A stretch of DNA of 44,972 nt from Agathobacter ruminis (GTDB lineage Bacteria; Bacillota; Clostridia; Lachnospirales; Lachnospiraceae): positions 1-44,972 of the forward strand of contig NZ_PDYG01000031.1 in NCBI RefSeq assembly GCF_002735305.1, in the 5' to 3' direction. A program made the position numbers and the translations under genes. The notes below the pieces were generated by a model, which searched no databases, was not told the DNA's origin, and was given only the letters and a program-made list of their open reading frames with translations. Of this stretch, positions 16,893-25,832 are shown piece after piece; the first letter of the stretch is position 1; every line of letters begins with the position of its first letter.

Positions 16893-18587
16893 ATGGTAGA
16901 TTTAAAAGCCAATCCATTTTATTTAAATGACGAACAAATCGCATGGGTTGAGAAAACCCGCAGTGCGATGACAGATGATGAAAAAGCAGAGCAGCTGCTT
17001 TGCCCATTGATGTTTACAGATGATGAAGAAGAATTAAAATCCATCATTTCCGCACACAATTTCGGAGCTGTGATGTTCCGCAGCGGTGTGGCAGAAAAAG
17101 TACAGAGAAATTTAAATGCAATGCAAAAAGTCGCAAAGATTCCGCTTTTGATTGCAGCAAATCTCGAAAACGGCGGAGATGGTGTCGCAAACGAAGGAAC
17201 CAGCATGGGAAACCAGATGATGGTAGCGGCAACCGACAACGAGGAGCGCGCTTATCAGCTTGGCAAGATTTGCGGACGCGAAGGTTCTGCACTCGGATTC
17301 AACTGGTCCTTTGCGCCGGTGCTCGACATTGATATGAACTATCACAATCCAATCACCAATGTGCGTACCTACGGCAGTGATTACACCCGTACCATTCGCA
17401 TGGGACGCCAGTATATCAAGGGATTGACGGAAGAAGGCATTGCACCTTGTATCAAGCATTTCCCAGGTGACGGTGTGGATGAGAGAGATCAGCATTTGCT
17501 GACCAGTGTCAATACCTTAAGCATTGATGAGTGGGAAGCAACCTATGGACAAATTTATCGCACCATGATCAACGAAGGTGCGCTGACTGCCATGATCGGA
17601 CATATTGCGATGCCGGCAATGGAGGAAGCTGTTTCCGGACAGCCTTGCAATGAAGTGATTCCTGCATCCTGCTCAAAGAATATCCTTTCCGGATATCTGC
17701 GCGGCAAGTTGGGATTCAACGGCCTGGTATCCACCGATGCATCCCCGATGGTCGGATTCCTTTCCAACAGTGTGCGCCGTGAAGCGGTTCCGCTTTGTAT
17801 CGAATACGGTTGTGATGTTCTCCTTTTCAACAAGGATCTCGAAGAAGATCTGATGTATATGAAGGAGGGAATCAAGAACGGTCTGCTCTCAAGAGCGCGT
17901 CTCGAAGATGCCGTAACCCGTATACTTGCAACAAAGGCAGCACTGAATCTGCATACAAAGCACGCAGATGGCAGCATTTGCAATGGCCCAGAGCAAATGA
18001 AACAGATTGCATGTGAGGAACATCTTGCATGGGCACGCGGCTGCGCGGATGAGGGAATTACACTGGTTAAGAATGTACAGAACATTCTTCCGCTTTCTCC
18101 GGCAAAGACCAAGAAGGTATTGCTGGAAATCCTCGGTGATTTTGCTTCCAATGAACGCGTGCAAAAGCAGGTAGTGGACATCCTCGAAAAGGAAGGATTC
18201 GATGTGACGGTATATGTACCGGAGACCTTTGAAACCATCTTCCTGAATCAGGCTGTCGAAGACTTTAAGAAGAAATATGATCTGGTATTATATGTGGCCA
18301 ATATTGAGACTGCATCCAATAAGACCGTATCCCGTATCAACTGGCATACACTCTTTGGAGCAGGCAATAACCTGCCATGGTTTGTAAAAGAAGTTCCTAC
18401 CGTATTTGTAAGCTTTGGCAATCCATATCACCTGTTGGATGCACCAATGATCAAGACCTTTGTCAACAGCTATTCCAATGCACCGCATATCGTGGATATG
18501 ACATTTGACAAGTTGTTCGGCAAGAGTGAATTCAAGGGCAAATCTCCGGTGGATGCATTCTGCGGACGCTGGGATACCAGACTTTAA
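16893..18587 (+). CDS. GH3-family enzyme, NagZ-like with Asp-His dyad
   Basis: Glycoside hydrolase family 3 protein of 564 residues without a signal peptide, so cytoplasmic. The TIM-barrel domain (about 1-350) carries KHFPGDG at 188-194 and the DQH pair Asp199/His201, the place of the Asp-His acid/base dyad in NagZ-type enzymes. The nucleophile is Asp282 in VSTDASPM. A second alpha/beta domain (about 375-560) begins near GITLVKN. NagZ enzymes usually have GHG where this has GDG, so the substrate may not be N-acetylglucosamine. Some Asp-His GH3 members are reported to use phosphate instead of water. With the rhamnosidase next door, a beta-glucoside freed of rhamnose is a plausible substrate. 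AGAGGTG precedes the ATG. Confidence 0.82.
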   Translation: MVDLKANPFYLNDEQIAWVEKTRSAMTDDEKAEQLLCPLMFTDDEEELKSIISAHNFGAVMFRSGVAEKVQRNLNAMQKVAKIPLLIAANLENGGDGVANEGTSMGNQMMVAATDNEERAYQLGKICGREGSALGFNWSFAPVLDIDMNYHNPITNVRTYGSDYTRTIRMGRQYIKGLTEEGIAPCIKHFPGDGVDERDQHLLTSVNTLSIDEWEATYGQIYRTMINEGALTAMIGHIAMPAMEEAVSGQPCNEVIPASCSKNILSGYLRGKLGFNGLVSTDASPMVGFLSNSVRREAVPLCIEYGCDVLLFNKDLEEDLMYMKEGIKNGLLSRARLEDAVTRILATKAALNLHTKHADGSICNGPEQMKQIACEEHLAWARGCADEGITLVKNVQNILPLSPAKTKKVLLEILGDFASNERVQKQVVDILEKEGFDVTVYVPETFETIFLNQAVEDFKKKYDLVLYVANIETASNKTVSRINWHTLFGAGNNLPWFVKEVPTVFVSFGNPYHLLDAPMIKTFVNSYSNAPHIVDMTFDKLFGKSEFKGKSPVDAFCGRWDTRL

Positions 18588-18608
18588 TCAAAAATTATCA
18601 GGTGTGAT

Positions 18609-21362
18609 ATGAGAATTACAGACTTAAAAATTAATGGCATCAAGCGACCGGTCGGCTTTGCGTTTCCGCGCATCTCCCTGAGCTGGAAAGTAGAGGAAGC
18701 CAAAGATACGACCCAAATCAATGCAAAAATTACTGTTTCAACAGAACCGGATCTGAGCAACCCTGTATGGGTTGCTCAGTCTGCAACATTAAAATCCATC
18801 GGCACCACAATCGACATTCAGACGCAACCGCATACGCGTTATTACTATCGCGTCGAGGTATGGTCTGATGGCGGCGATTATGCGGCCAGCGAGATTGATT
18901 ATTTTGAGACCGCAAAACAGGATGAACCATGGGTTGCAAAATATATCGGAACTGCAGCAGAGGATGAATTTCATCCGGTATTTGTCAAAAGCTTTTCCGG
19001 TCCGAAAGATGTGGTTCGTGCAACCATCTGCCTGACAGGACTCGGACTGTACGAAGCATATTTGAATGGCACAAAAATCGGAGACGAGTATCTGGCTCCG
19101 AATGTGAATGACTACAGCGTGCGGGTACAGTATCAGACCTATGATATTACGGATTTGCTGCAGGAAAAAAATGAAATTTGCATTTACTGCGGCAATGGTT
19201 TTTATAAGGGGCGCTTCGGCTATGACGGACATGTGAAATTCTTCGGTGACCGGTTTTGCACCATCGCAGAGATTCATATCTTGGATGCCGCAGGCGCTGA
19301 TACGATTGTGGCAACCGATGAGAGCTGGCAGTATCGCGCAAGCGATATTATGGCAAGCGATATCTATGACGGGGAGACCGTTGACCGTATGTACGGTCAG
19401 GAACATGAGAACCCGTTGAAGCCAGTTGCAGTGCTTGATTTTGACACAGACAAACTGGTGGAGCGATACAGCCTGCCGGTGCGTGTGAAAGAAGTATTGC
19501 CGGTGCGCGAGGTGATCAAAACCGATGCCGGAGAGACCGTGCTTGATTTCGGACAGAATTTTGCCGGATTTGTATCATTTCCGTCAACGCTTCCAAAGGG
19601 ATGTGAAATCACGCTGGACTTTGGTGAGATTTTGCAAAACGGTAATTTTTATAATGATAACTATCGTTCCGCAAAGTCGCAGTTCATTTATCGTGCAGAT
19701 GGAAGAACGGAAACGGTGCGGGCGCACTTTACTTATTATGGATTTCGCTATGTGCGCGTAACCGGATGGCCGGGCCAATTGCCTGCCAATGAATTCAAGG
19801 GCAATGTGATTTATTCGGATCTGGACAATGCAATTGCGTTTGAGACCGGACATGCAGGGCTGAATCGTTTGCATCTGAATTGTCTGTGGGGGCAGAAATC
19901 AAATTTTATCGATATCCCGACCGACTGCCCGCAGCGTGATGAACGTCTGGGATGGACCGGAGATGCGCAGGTATTTTCACCGACTGCATGTTATCAGATG
20001 GACACCAGAGCATTTTATCGCAAATTCATGTTGGATTTGCGCACGGAACAGCAGAAATTAAACGGTGCGATTCCGCATTATATTCCGAATAATAATTCAG
20101 CCGTAGCTGGCAGCAGTGTCTGGGGGGATGTGGCAACATTTCTTCCGATGACACTCTATGATGTATACGGAAATTTGGCACAGCTGGAAGAAGCATATCC
20201 GATGATGCGGGATTGGGTAGGATTTATCCGACGCGGAGATGGAGAACATGGCAATCGTCATCTGTGGGATTTCGGATTCCATTTTGGAGACTGGCTGGCA
20301 CAGGATGGTGTGACTGCCCAGAGTATGAAGGGTGGTACTGACGATTATTATGTTGCCTCGGTTTATTATTACGCATCGGTCTGCAAACTTGCAAAAGCAG
20401 CTCAGCTTTTGGGCAAAGAGCAGGATGCAAAAGAATATACGCAATTGTCAGCAGAAATCCGTGAAGCAATTCTGAATGAATATTTCTCGCAGTCAGGAAG
20501 ACTGTGCATTGATACACAGACCGGATATTTATTGGCATTGCGTTATGCCATCTATCGCGACAAAGAAAAACTGCTCGAAGGTTTCCGTGTCCGCCTGAAA
20601 AAAGATTGTTTCAAGATCAAGGGCGGTTTCGTCGGCGCACCGATTATGTGCCAGACACTGGCAGAAAACGGTATGGAGCAGCTCGCATATGAAATTTTGC
20701 TTCAGGAAGGTTTCCCAGGATGGATGCACTGCATCAATCTTGGTGCGACAACCATATGGGAACGTTGGAATTCCGTACTGGATGACGGCAGTATCAGCGG
20801 CACTGAGATGAATTCGCTCAATCATTATGCATACGGCTCCGTCATGGAATATGTATATCGTCATATTGCGGGAATTCAGTCCCTGGCACCGGGATTTGCC
20901 AAAGTACAATTTGCACCGCAGCCGAATTGCAAACTCGGACATTTGCATTGTGCCTATGATTCTGTCAGCGGACGTTATGTTTCGGACTGGAAGATCAATG
21001 AGGATGGCACATTGACTGTACATTTTGAAGTACCGTTTAACGCGTGTGCAGTTGCAATATTGCCGGGAACAGACGGCAGAACCGTCGAATTAAAGGCCGG
21101 TGTTTATGAAGAAACCTATCGACCGAATGTCGATTATCGTATGCGTTACTCGATGGATACGCGCCTGGATCAATTAAAGGATGATGAAGAAGCAATGGAC
21201 ATTCTGGCGCAGGATCTGCCTGCACTTGTCGGCATCATCAAGAGCAATAATGAGGAGAGCCTGAGCATGAGTTTTGCCGATTTGCAATTCATGTTTTTCT
21301 GGGGCTTCAATCCGGAAATCATCCAAAAGGGGTGCAAGCGAGTACTGGAATTAAAGAATTAG
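18609..21362 (+). CDS. GH78 alpha-L-rhamnosidase
   Basis: Cytoplasmic alpha-L-rhamnosidase of 917 residues without a signal peptide. N-terminal beta domains (about 1-400) include a fibronectin-like opening and the GLGLYEAYLNG carbohydrate-binding-like motif. The (alpha/alpha)6 catalytic barrel follows. By comparison with characterised GH78 enzymes, the motif starting at Asp439 (DCPQRDERLGWTGD) contains the general acid Glu445 and substrate ligands Trp449 and Asp452, and Glu718 in TTIWERW is the general base. A C-terminal beta domain ends near 835; an additional helical segment of about 75 residues (Asp-rich, then DLPALVGIIK and SMSFADLQFM) is attached at the end. It should remove terminal rhamnose from imported glycosides. 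Confidence 0.93.
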   Translation: MRITDLKINGIKRPVGFAFPRISLSWKVEEAKDTTQINAKITVSTEPDLSNPVWVAQSATLKSIGTTIDIQTQPHTRYYYRVEVWSDGGDYAASEIDYFETAKQDEPWVAKYIGTAAEDEFHPVFVKSFSGPKDVVRATICLTGLGLYEAYLNGTKIGDEYLAPNVNDYSVRVQYQTYDITDLLQEKNEICIYCGNGFYKGRFGYDGHVKFFGDRFCTIAEIHILDAAGADTIVATDESWQYRASDIMASDIYDGETVDRMYGQEHENPLKPVAVLDFDTDKLVERYSLPVRVKEVLPVREVIKTDAGETVLDFGQNFAGFVSFPSTLPKGCEITLDFGEILQNGNFYNDNYRSAKSQFIYRADGRTETVRAHFTYYGFRYVRVTGWPGQLPANEFKGNVIYSDLDNAIAFETGHAGLNRLHLNCLWGQKSNFIDIPTDCPQRDERLGWTGDAQVFSPTACYQMDTRAFYRKFMLDLRTEQQKLNGAIPHYIPNNNSAVAGSSVWGDVATFLPMTLYDVYGNLAQLEEAYPMMRDWVGFIRRGDGEHGNRHLWDFGFHFGDWLAQDGVTAQSMKGGTDDYYVASVYYYASVCKLAKAAQLLGKEQDAKEYTQLSAEIREAILNEYFSQSGRLCIDTQTGYLLALRYAIYRDKEKLLEGFRVRLKKDCFKIKGGFVGAPIMCQTLAENGMEQLAYEILLQEGFPGWMHCINLGATTIWERWNSVLDDGSISGTEMNSLNHYAYGSVMEYVYRHIAGIQSLAPGFAKVQFAPQPNCKLGHLHCAYDSVSGRYVSDWKINEDGTLTVHFEVPFNACAVAILPGTDGRTVELKAGVYEETYRPNVDYRMRYSMDTRLDQLKDDEEAMDILAQDLPALVGIIKSNNEESLSMSFADLQFMFFWGFNPEIIQKGCKRVLELKN

Positions 21363-21371
21363 GAGGTTGCA

Positions 21372-22022
21372 ATGTATCGTGGAATTATATTTGACCTGGA
21401 TGGTGTAATCTGTTTTACAGATCGTTATCATTATCAGGCATGGAAAAAACTGACAGATCGTCTCGGCATTTATTTTGATGAGACGATCAATGACAGATTG
21501 CGCGGGGTCAGCCGTATGGAGAGCCTTGAGATTATTCTCGAGCGCAGTGAAGTGCAATATTCCGATGAGGAAAAGGTTGCTTTTGCGGAAGAAAAGAATG
21601 AAACCTATAAGCAGTTGCTGACACAAATGTCTGAAAAAGATCTTTCCGATGAGGTTAGAGATACGTTACAGGAACTGCGTAATCGTGGATATAAGCTTGC
21701 AATCGGATCTTCAAGCAAGAATACCAAGATGATTCTGGGACGAATTGGCCTGGCTGATTTCTTTGATGCGATCAGTGATGGCACCAATATCACCAAATCA
21801 AAGCCGGATCCGGAAGTCTTTTTAAAGGCAGCAGAATTTATCGGCGAGAAGCCGGAGAATTGTCTGGTGGTCGAAGATGCAGAGGCCGGAATCGAAGCCG
21901 CATATCGCGGAGGATTTGACAGCGCCGGCATCGGTGAAGCTGCAAAGCATGCACATGTAACATATCCGATTCAAACATTTTCGGAGTTACTATCCCAAAC
22001 CATATGTAAAAGAGTGTTCTAA
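21372..22022 (+). CDS. HAD hydrolase, beta-phosphoglucomutase-like
   Basis: HAD-superfamily protein of 216 residues. Motif I is FDLDGVICFTD with the nucleophile Asp and the acid/base Asp two residues later. The cap domain contains RLRGVSRMESLEIIL, close to the RxKGVSR motif that marks beta-phosphoglucomutases. GSSSKN is motif II, KPDPEVF motif III and VVEDAEAGI motif IV. It should convert beta-D-glucose 1-phosphate to glucose 6-phosphate. No maltose, trehalose or kojibiose phosphorylase is nearby, so its substrate must come from elsewhere or from the GH3 enzyme acting as a phosphorylase. AGGAGG precedes the ATG, 10 bp after the rhamnosidase gene. Confidence 0.88.
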   Translation: MYRGIIFDLDGVICFTDRYHYQAWKKLTDRLGIYFDETINDRLRGVSRMESLEIILERSEVQYSDEEKVAFAEEKNETYKQLLTQMSEKDLSDEVRDTLQELRNRGYKLAIGSSSKNTKMILGRIGLADFFDAISDGTNITKSKPDPEVFLKAAEFIGEKPENCLVVEDAEAGIEAAYRGGFDSAGIGEAAKHAHVTYPIQTFSELLSQTICKRVF

Positions 22023-22038
22023 GGAACACTCTTTTTTT
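22011..22038 (+). terminator. Rho-independent terminator ending the glycoside operon
   Basis: AGAGTGTTC (22011-22019) pairs perfectly with GAACACTCT (22024-22032), followed by seven T. The stop codon of the preceding gene lies in the loop. Confidence 0.92.
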
Positions 22039-22159
22039 ACTTTATAGAGAGATTCTTTTTTTATTTTATTTGATTTTTGTCGGAATAAAGGGGAGAATGG
22101 TAGTAGGTAGTATCAGAATCAAATATGGTCTGAAAAGATTGAATAATAGGAGAATCAAG

Positions 22160-23269
22160 ATGAACGAAACAAGACCTTTTGTCCCTTGGAATATGATGAA
22201 TGATTTTATGATTGATGTATTTATGAAATACGGTGTGCCGAAAGAAGATGCAGAGATCTGTGCGGATGTGCTTTTGGAGAGTGACAGAAGAGGCATCGAA
22301 AGCCACGGCTGCAACCGATTCAAACCAATCTATCTGGATCGCATCAAGAATGGTACATTGCTTCCTGTAACCAAAATGGATATCGTCAAAGAAACAGAGA
22401 CCACGGTTGTCATGGATGCAAACAACGGAATGGGCATGGTGGCAAGCTATCATATGATGCAAAAGCTGATTGAAAAAGCAAAGAAATACGGAATGGCAGG
22501 CGGAACCATTTTCAATTCTACACATTACGGGATTGCGGGTTACTGGACCACTATGGCGCAAAAAGCCGGTATGATTGGCATATCCGGAACCAATGCCAGA
22601 CCGTCGGTAGCACCGACATTTGGTGTGGAGCCGATGATGGGAACCAATCCATTGACCTTTACGATGCCGACGGACGAGGAATTCCCGTTCAATTTCGACT
22701 GTGCAACCAGCATTGTACAAAATGGCAAGATTGAATATTATGAGCGTTCCGGCAAAGAGACTCCGGCCGGACTGGTTGTGACCAAAGACGGTGGCACGAT
22801 GACCGATTCCGGCCAGATTTTAAAAGACATGCGTGCCGGTGATTGTGCACTGCTGTCTATTGGTGGACTGGGTGAAGCGACCGGTGGATATAAGGGATAT
22901 GGATTTACCACAATTGTCGAAATCCTTTCCGCAGCACTTGCAGGCGGACCGTTTATGAAAGACTTAAGCGGTGTCGATGCAAACGGAAATAAGCAGATGT
23001 ATCATTTGGGACATTTCTTCTTTGTAATCAATCCGGAATTCTTTATGGGACTGGATACTTTTGAACAGACAGCAGGCAATATCCTGCGTGGCCTGCGCAA
23101 TTCGCGCAAGGCACCGGGGGAAGAGCGCATTTATACAGCCGGTGAAAAAGAATGGATTGCATGGAATGAACGCAAGGACAAAGGGGTTCCGGTAGGCGAA
23201 AGCATCCAGAAAGAATTGATTGCATTGCGCGATGAATTCGGCTTGGATTATCGATTCCCATTTGAATAA
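22160..23269 (+). CDS. Ldh_2-family malate/L-lactate/sulfolactate-type dehydrogenase
   Basis: NAD(P)-dependent 2-hydroxyacid oxidoreductase of the Ldh_2 (YlbC/ComC/Mdh2) family, 369 residues from ATG 22160 behind AATAGGAGAA. Catalytic His122 is in FNSTHYGIAGYW, and the conserved RRGIESHGCNRF near residue 45 matches the substrate-binding region of the family. GAGGLGEATGG-like glycine-rich sequence appears at GGLGEATGGYKGYG. Members use malate, lactate, ureidoglycolate, sulfolactate or 2,3-diketogulonate, and sequence alone does not separate them. A terminator lies between it and the glycoside operon, so co-regulation is uncertain. A product of rhamnose breakdown (lactaldehyde/lactate) would be a possible link. 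Confidence 0.85.
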   Translation: MNETRPFVPWNMMNDFMIDVFMKYGVPKEDAEICADVLLESDRRGIESHGCNRFKPIYLDRIKNGTLLPVTKMDIVKETETTVVMDANNGMGMVASYHMMQKLIEKAKKYGMAGGTIFNSTHYGIAGYWTTMAQKAGMIGISGTNARPSVAPTFGVEPMMGTNPLTFTMPTDEEFPFNFDCATSIVQNGKIEYYERSGKETPAGLVVTKDGGTMTDSGQILKDMRAGDCALLSIGGLGEATGGYKGYGFTTIVEILSAALAGGPFMKDLSGVDANGNKQMYHLGHFFFVINPEFFMGLDTFEQTAGNILRGLRNSRKAPGEERIYTAGEKEWIAWNERKDKGVPVGESIQKELIALRDEFGLDYRFPFE

Positions 23270-23338
23270 AAGAAAATCTGGATTCCTATAGCTAATGTTG
23301 CGATTGAATTTTTGTGTTGAAAAAGGAGAACTGTTAAA

Positions 23339-25018
23339 ATGCTTGATTACATAGCGGAAAATAGAAATGTGATGCTATTGTTTTTGGCATTCGCTCTTGT
23401 AGTGGGATTCGTAACCGCTGTATTCATTATTAATCAAATCAAAAGAGAATTACTTGAAGAAGTATTGGTAAAACTGAAATTAGAGGATATTGATTTGAAA
23501 ATTACGGAATTTGATGATCAAATTGTGGTTAAAAGTCGGCAGACATTAAACAATTATACGGATTTGAAATATTTAAAAGATCATGATGCTTTAGATAAAG
23601 TTGTCGCAAAATCTCAAGAAAGAAAACAAATTCGTATGATTTTATCATCCTTTCTTAAAGGAAACGTATATGAGAAAGTGCGGTATTATTCTTATGTAGA
23701 AGAACAGCTGGAATATTATTTAAAAAGATCAAATGGTTATAGAGTAAAACTTGTTTATATTACTCCTGCAGGAAATAATCTGGGGGAGAGAGTTATTCAC
23801 CTGACAGAAAAAAGAATAAATGAAATCGTGGCACATCCGGAATACTTGATGTCAAAGAGCGAATATAATAAACTCATTAAACAACAGGGAAAACTCGAAT
23901 TGGAGGCAACCAAGGGGTTATATTATAATCGGATTAATGAGTTGATTGATTTTGCTAATCAGGAAAAACCATTATTAATTGTCAAGTCAAAAACAAAAGA
24001 TGTGGATGAATTAATTCAGAGTTTGTTTGATAGAACAATAAATAGCATTCAAAAAGTTAAATCGATTGAAAGCGACGAGTGGAAAGTATTGGATAATTAT
24101 ATATCCACTATTGATTCTCAGGTCCATCAAATTATTGCGAATGATAAAAAGATAAGTGAATATTATGCGTCTGAAGATTTCGCAAAGATAAAAGAAACAT
24201 GTAGATTATTAACGGAATCACAAAAGGAATTTAACGAATATATTAATGAAAAAGCCAAGGCATTTGAGAGTCTTTTTGGCACACGAGTTGTTCGTAATGA
24301 AACGCAAATTGAAGATGTAAATAATTATATCAGACCATATCAAAAAAGCATTACGCCATTCACTGCTGAAGTTTCATCGACGGTGTTTGGTAGTGCAGAA
24401 AATAATCCAATTGAATATGTTATAAAATATTTTTATTCGAATAAAAGTCAATACAAAAATCAAATTGATAAATTAAGAATCCTACTTGAAGAATTGGAAA
24501 CCTTGAAGGAAGCTAAAATTATTATTGATAATTACAAGGCGGACTATAATCAATATATTCAGAATGTTCCGACGTATGTTATTGAAAATGATGAAAATGG
24601 ATTTTATTCACGATTGGGATTGGCTGTTATTGATGAAGCAATATTGAATGTTGAATACAGATTTACATACACAAGCAATGGAGGAATGGCACAACGTTCT
24701 TTTTCAATTCCGATGACCGAGGACAATATCGTAGAATTAATACATCAGTTAGAAAACAAACTGACCAAGGCACAAGTGGCAAAAGAGCAAAGAGCATTAA
24801 TGACCACAAAGCTAAGGAACTATATCAAACAGAGAGATAAGTTTACATGTTGTCAGTGTGGAAATTCAGTGAATGAAGAACCTAATTTATTACTTGAAAT
24901 TGATCATATAATTCCTGTTTCAAAAGGTGGATTAACAATAGAAGATAATCTACAAACATTATGTTGGAAATGCAATCGAAGCAAAGGCGCAAAGATATTG
25001 TTAGATGACGAACTTTAA
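23339..25018 (+). CDS. Membrane-anchored HNH endonuclease-domain protein
   Basis: A 559-residue protein of AT-rich coding sequence, unlike the genes before it. One hydrophobic helix is near residues 10-31, so the body is probably tethered to the inner face of the membrane. Residues 35-490 are charged and largely helical with possible coiled coils. The C-terminus (about 500-555) is an HNH nuclease domain: zinc-binding CxxC pairs (CQCG and CWKC) flank IDHIIPVSKGG and the DNLQTLC segment, giving the His-Asn-His residues. AAAAAGGAGAA precedes the ATG. No restriction or methylase partner is adjacent. The role is unknown; anti-phage defence is a possibility, not shown. Confidence 0.75.
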   Translation: MLDYIAENRNVMLLFLAFALVVGFVTAVFIINQIKRELLEEVLVKLKLEDIDLKITEFDDQIVVKSRQTLNNYTDLKYLKDHDALDKVVAKSQERKQIRMILSSFLKGNVYEKVRYYSYVEEQLEYYLKRSNGYRVKLVYITPAGNNLGERVIHLTEKRINEIVAHPEYLMSKSEYNKLIKQQGKLELEATKGLYYNRINELIDFANQEKPLLIVKSKTKDVDELIQSLFDRTINSIQKVKSIESDEWKVLDNYISTIDSQVHQIIANDKKISEYYASEDFAKIKETCRLLTESQKEFNEYINEKAKAFESLFGTRVVRNETQIEDVNNYIRPYQKSITPFTAEVSSTVFGSAENNPIEYVIKYFYSNKSQYKNQIDKLRILLEELETLKEAKIIIDNYKADYNQYIQNVPTYVIENDENGFYSRLGLAVIDEAILNVEYRFTYTSNGGMAQRSFSIPMTEDNIVELIHQLENKLTKAQVAKEQRALMTTKLRNYIKQRDKFTCCQCGNSVNEEPNLLLEIDHIIPVSKGGLTIEDNLQTLCWKCNRSKGAKILLDDEL

Positions 25019-25083
25019 GATATTAAGGATTCAGGAATCGGATTTTTTGAATCATCGCATCTGTGGAAAGGTTATAATGTAAA

Positions 25084-25542
25084 ATGATGGATATTCGAAT
25101 TGCAACAAAAGAAGATATCGACGATTTGATGTGCATACGCCTGGAAATGCTAAAAGTGGTTAATCAACTGTCTGAAAAGGATAACTTTTTAGAAGAACTG
25201 GTGGAAAACAGTCGTGATTATTTTCTAAACGGAAGTCAGACAACTGTGCTTGCATATGACAATGGGAAACAAATTGGCTGTGCCTCGATAAGCTATATCC
25301 GGGTTATGCCGACTTTTTCACATCCGACAGGAATGAGGGCGCATCTGATGAATGTCTATACCAGAAAAGAATATCGTCGACATGGTATTGCACGACAAAT
25401 GGTCAGTATGCTTATGGAAGAATCATGGGAAAGAGGCGTGTCAGAGATTAGTCTCGATACTACGGAAAAAGGAAGAAAATTTTATGAAAGTCTGGGATTT
25501 CAGGCTTCTTCTGAATGTATGGTATTAACCAGAAAAGTGTGA
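25084..25542 (+). CDS. GNAT-family N-acetyltransferase
   Basis: Small acetyltransferase of 152 residues. The acetyl-CoA motif A is visible as RKEYRRHGIARQMVSMLMEE near residues 98-117 and motif B as KFYESLGFQ near 138. The substrate is unknown. Start at 25084; an adjacent in-frame ATG at 25087 is equally possible. The next gene begins within 20 bp, so these are probably one unit. Confidence 0.88.
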   Translation: MMDIRIATKEDIDDLMCIRLEMLKVVNQLSEKDNFLEELVENSRDYFLNGSQTTVLAYDNGKQIGCASISYIRVMPTFSHPTGMRAHLMNVYTRKEYRRHGIARQMVSMLMEESWERGVSEISLDTTEKGRKFYESLGFQASSECMVLTRKV

Positions 25543-25557
25543 TTGGAGAAACGTTTT

Positions 25558-25809
25558 ATGATAAAAACAGTATTAAAAATTGACGGAATGATGTGCGGCA
25601 TGTGTGAGGCACATATCAATGAGGTGATTCGAAAAATAGTTGCAGATGCGAAGAAAGTAAAGAGTTCCCATATGAAGGGGGAGAGTTCTTTTCTATCTGC
25701 TCAGGAGCCGGATTTTGAACAATTACAAGCAGCCATTGCAGAGACGGGATATACGCTGCAGTCGTTTCAGACAGAACCGTATACAAAGAAATTTTTAGGA
25801 TTGTTCTAA
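25558..25809 (+). CDS. Small heavy-metal-associated (HMA)-like protein
   Basis: An 83-residue protein with an HMA-like ferredoxin fold. GMMCGMCEAHINEVIRK carries the CxxC-type metal site at about residues 12-15, and the end of the fold is AIAETGYTLQS. The middle is diverged from copper chaperones. ATG 25558 is chosen because GGAG lies 9 bp upstream. It probably binds a soft metal ion such as copper. The downstream MBL-fold and NifX-type proteins suggest a metal-related cluster. Confidence 0.72.
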   Translation: MIKTVLKIDGMMCGMCEAHINEVIRKIVADAKKVKSSHMKGESSFLSAQEPDFEQLQAAIAETGYTLQSFQTEPYTKKFLGLF

Positions 25810-25832
25810 AATCCATAAGGGGAAGACAGAAA

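Noticed and set aside
17555-18238. Long antisense open frame (227 codons) opposite the GH3 gene
   Set aside because: It has no ribosome site and a Ser/Arg-rich composition typical of an antisense shadow of a well-supported gene.
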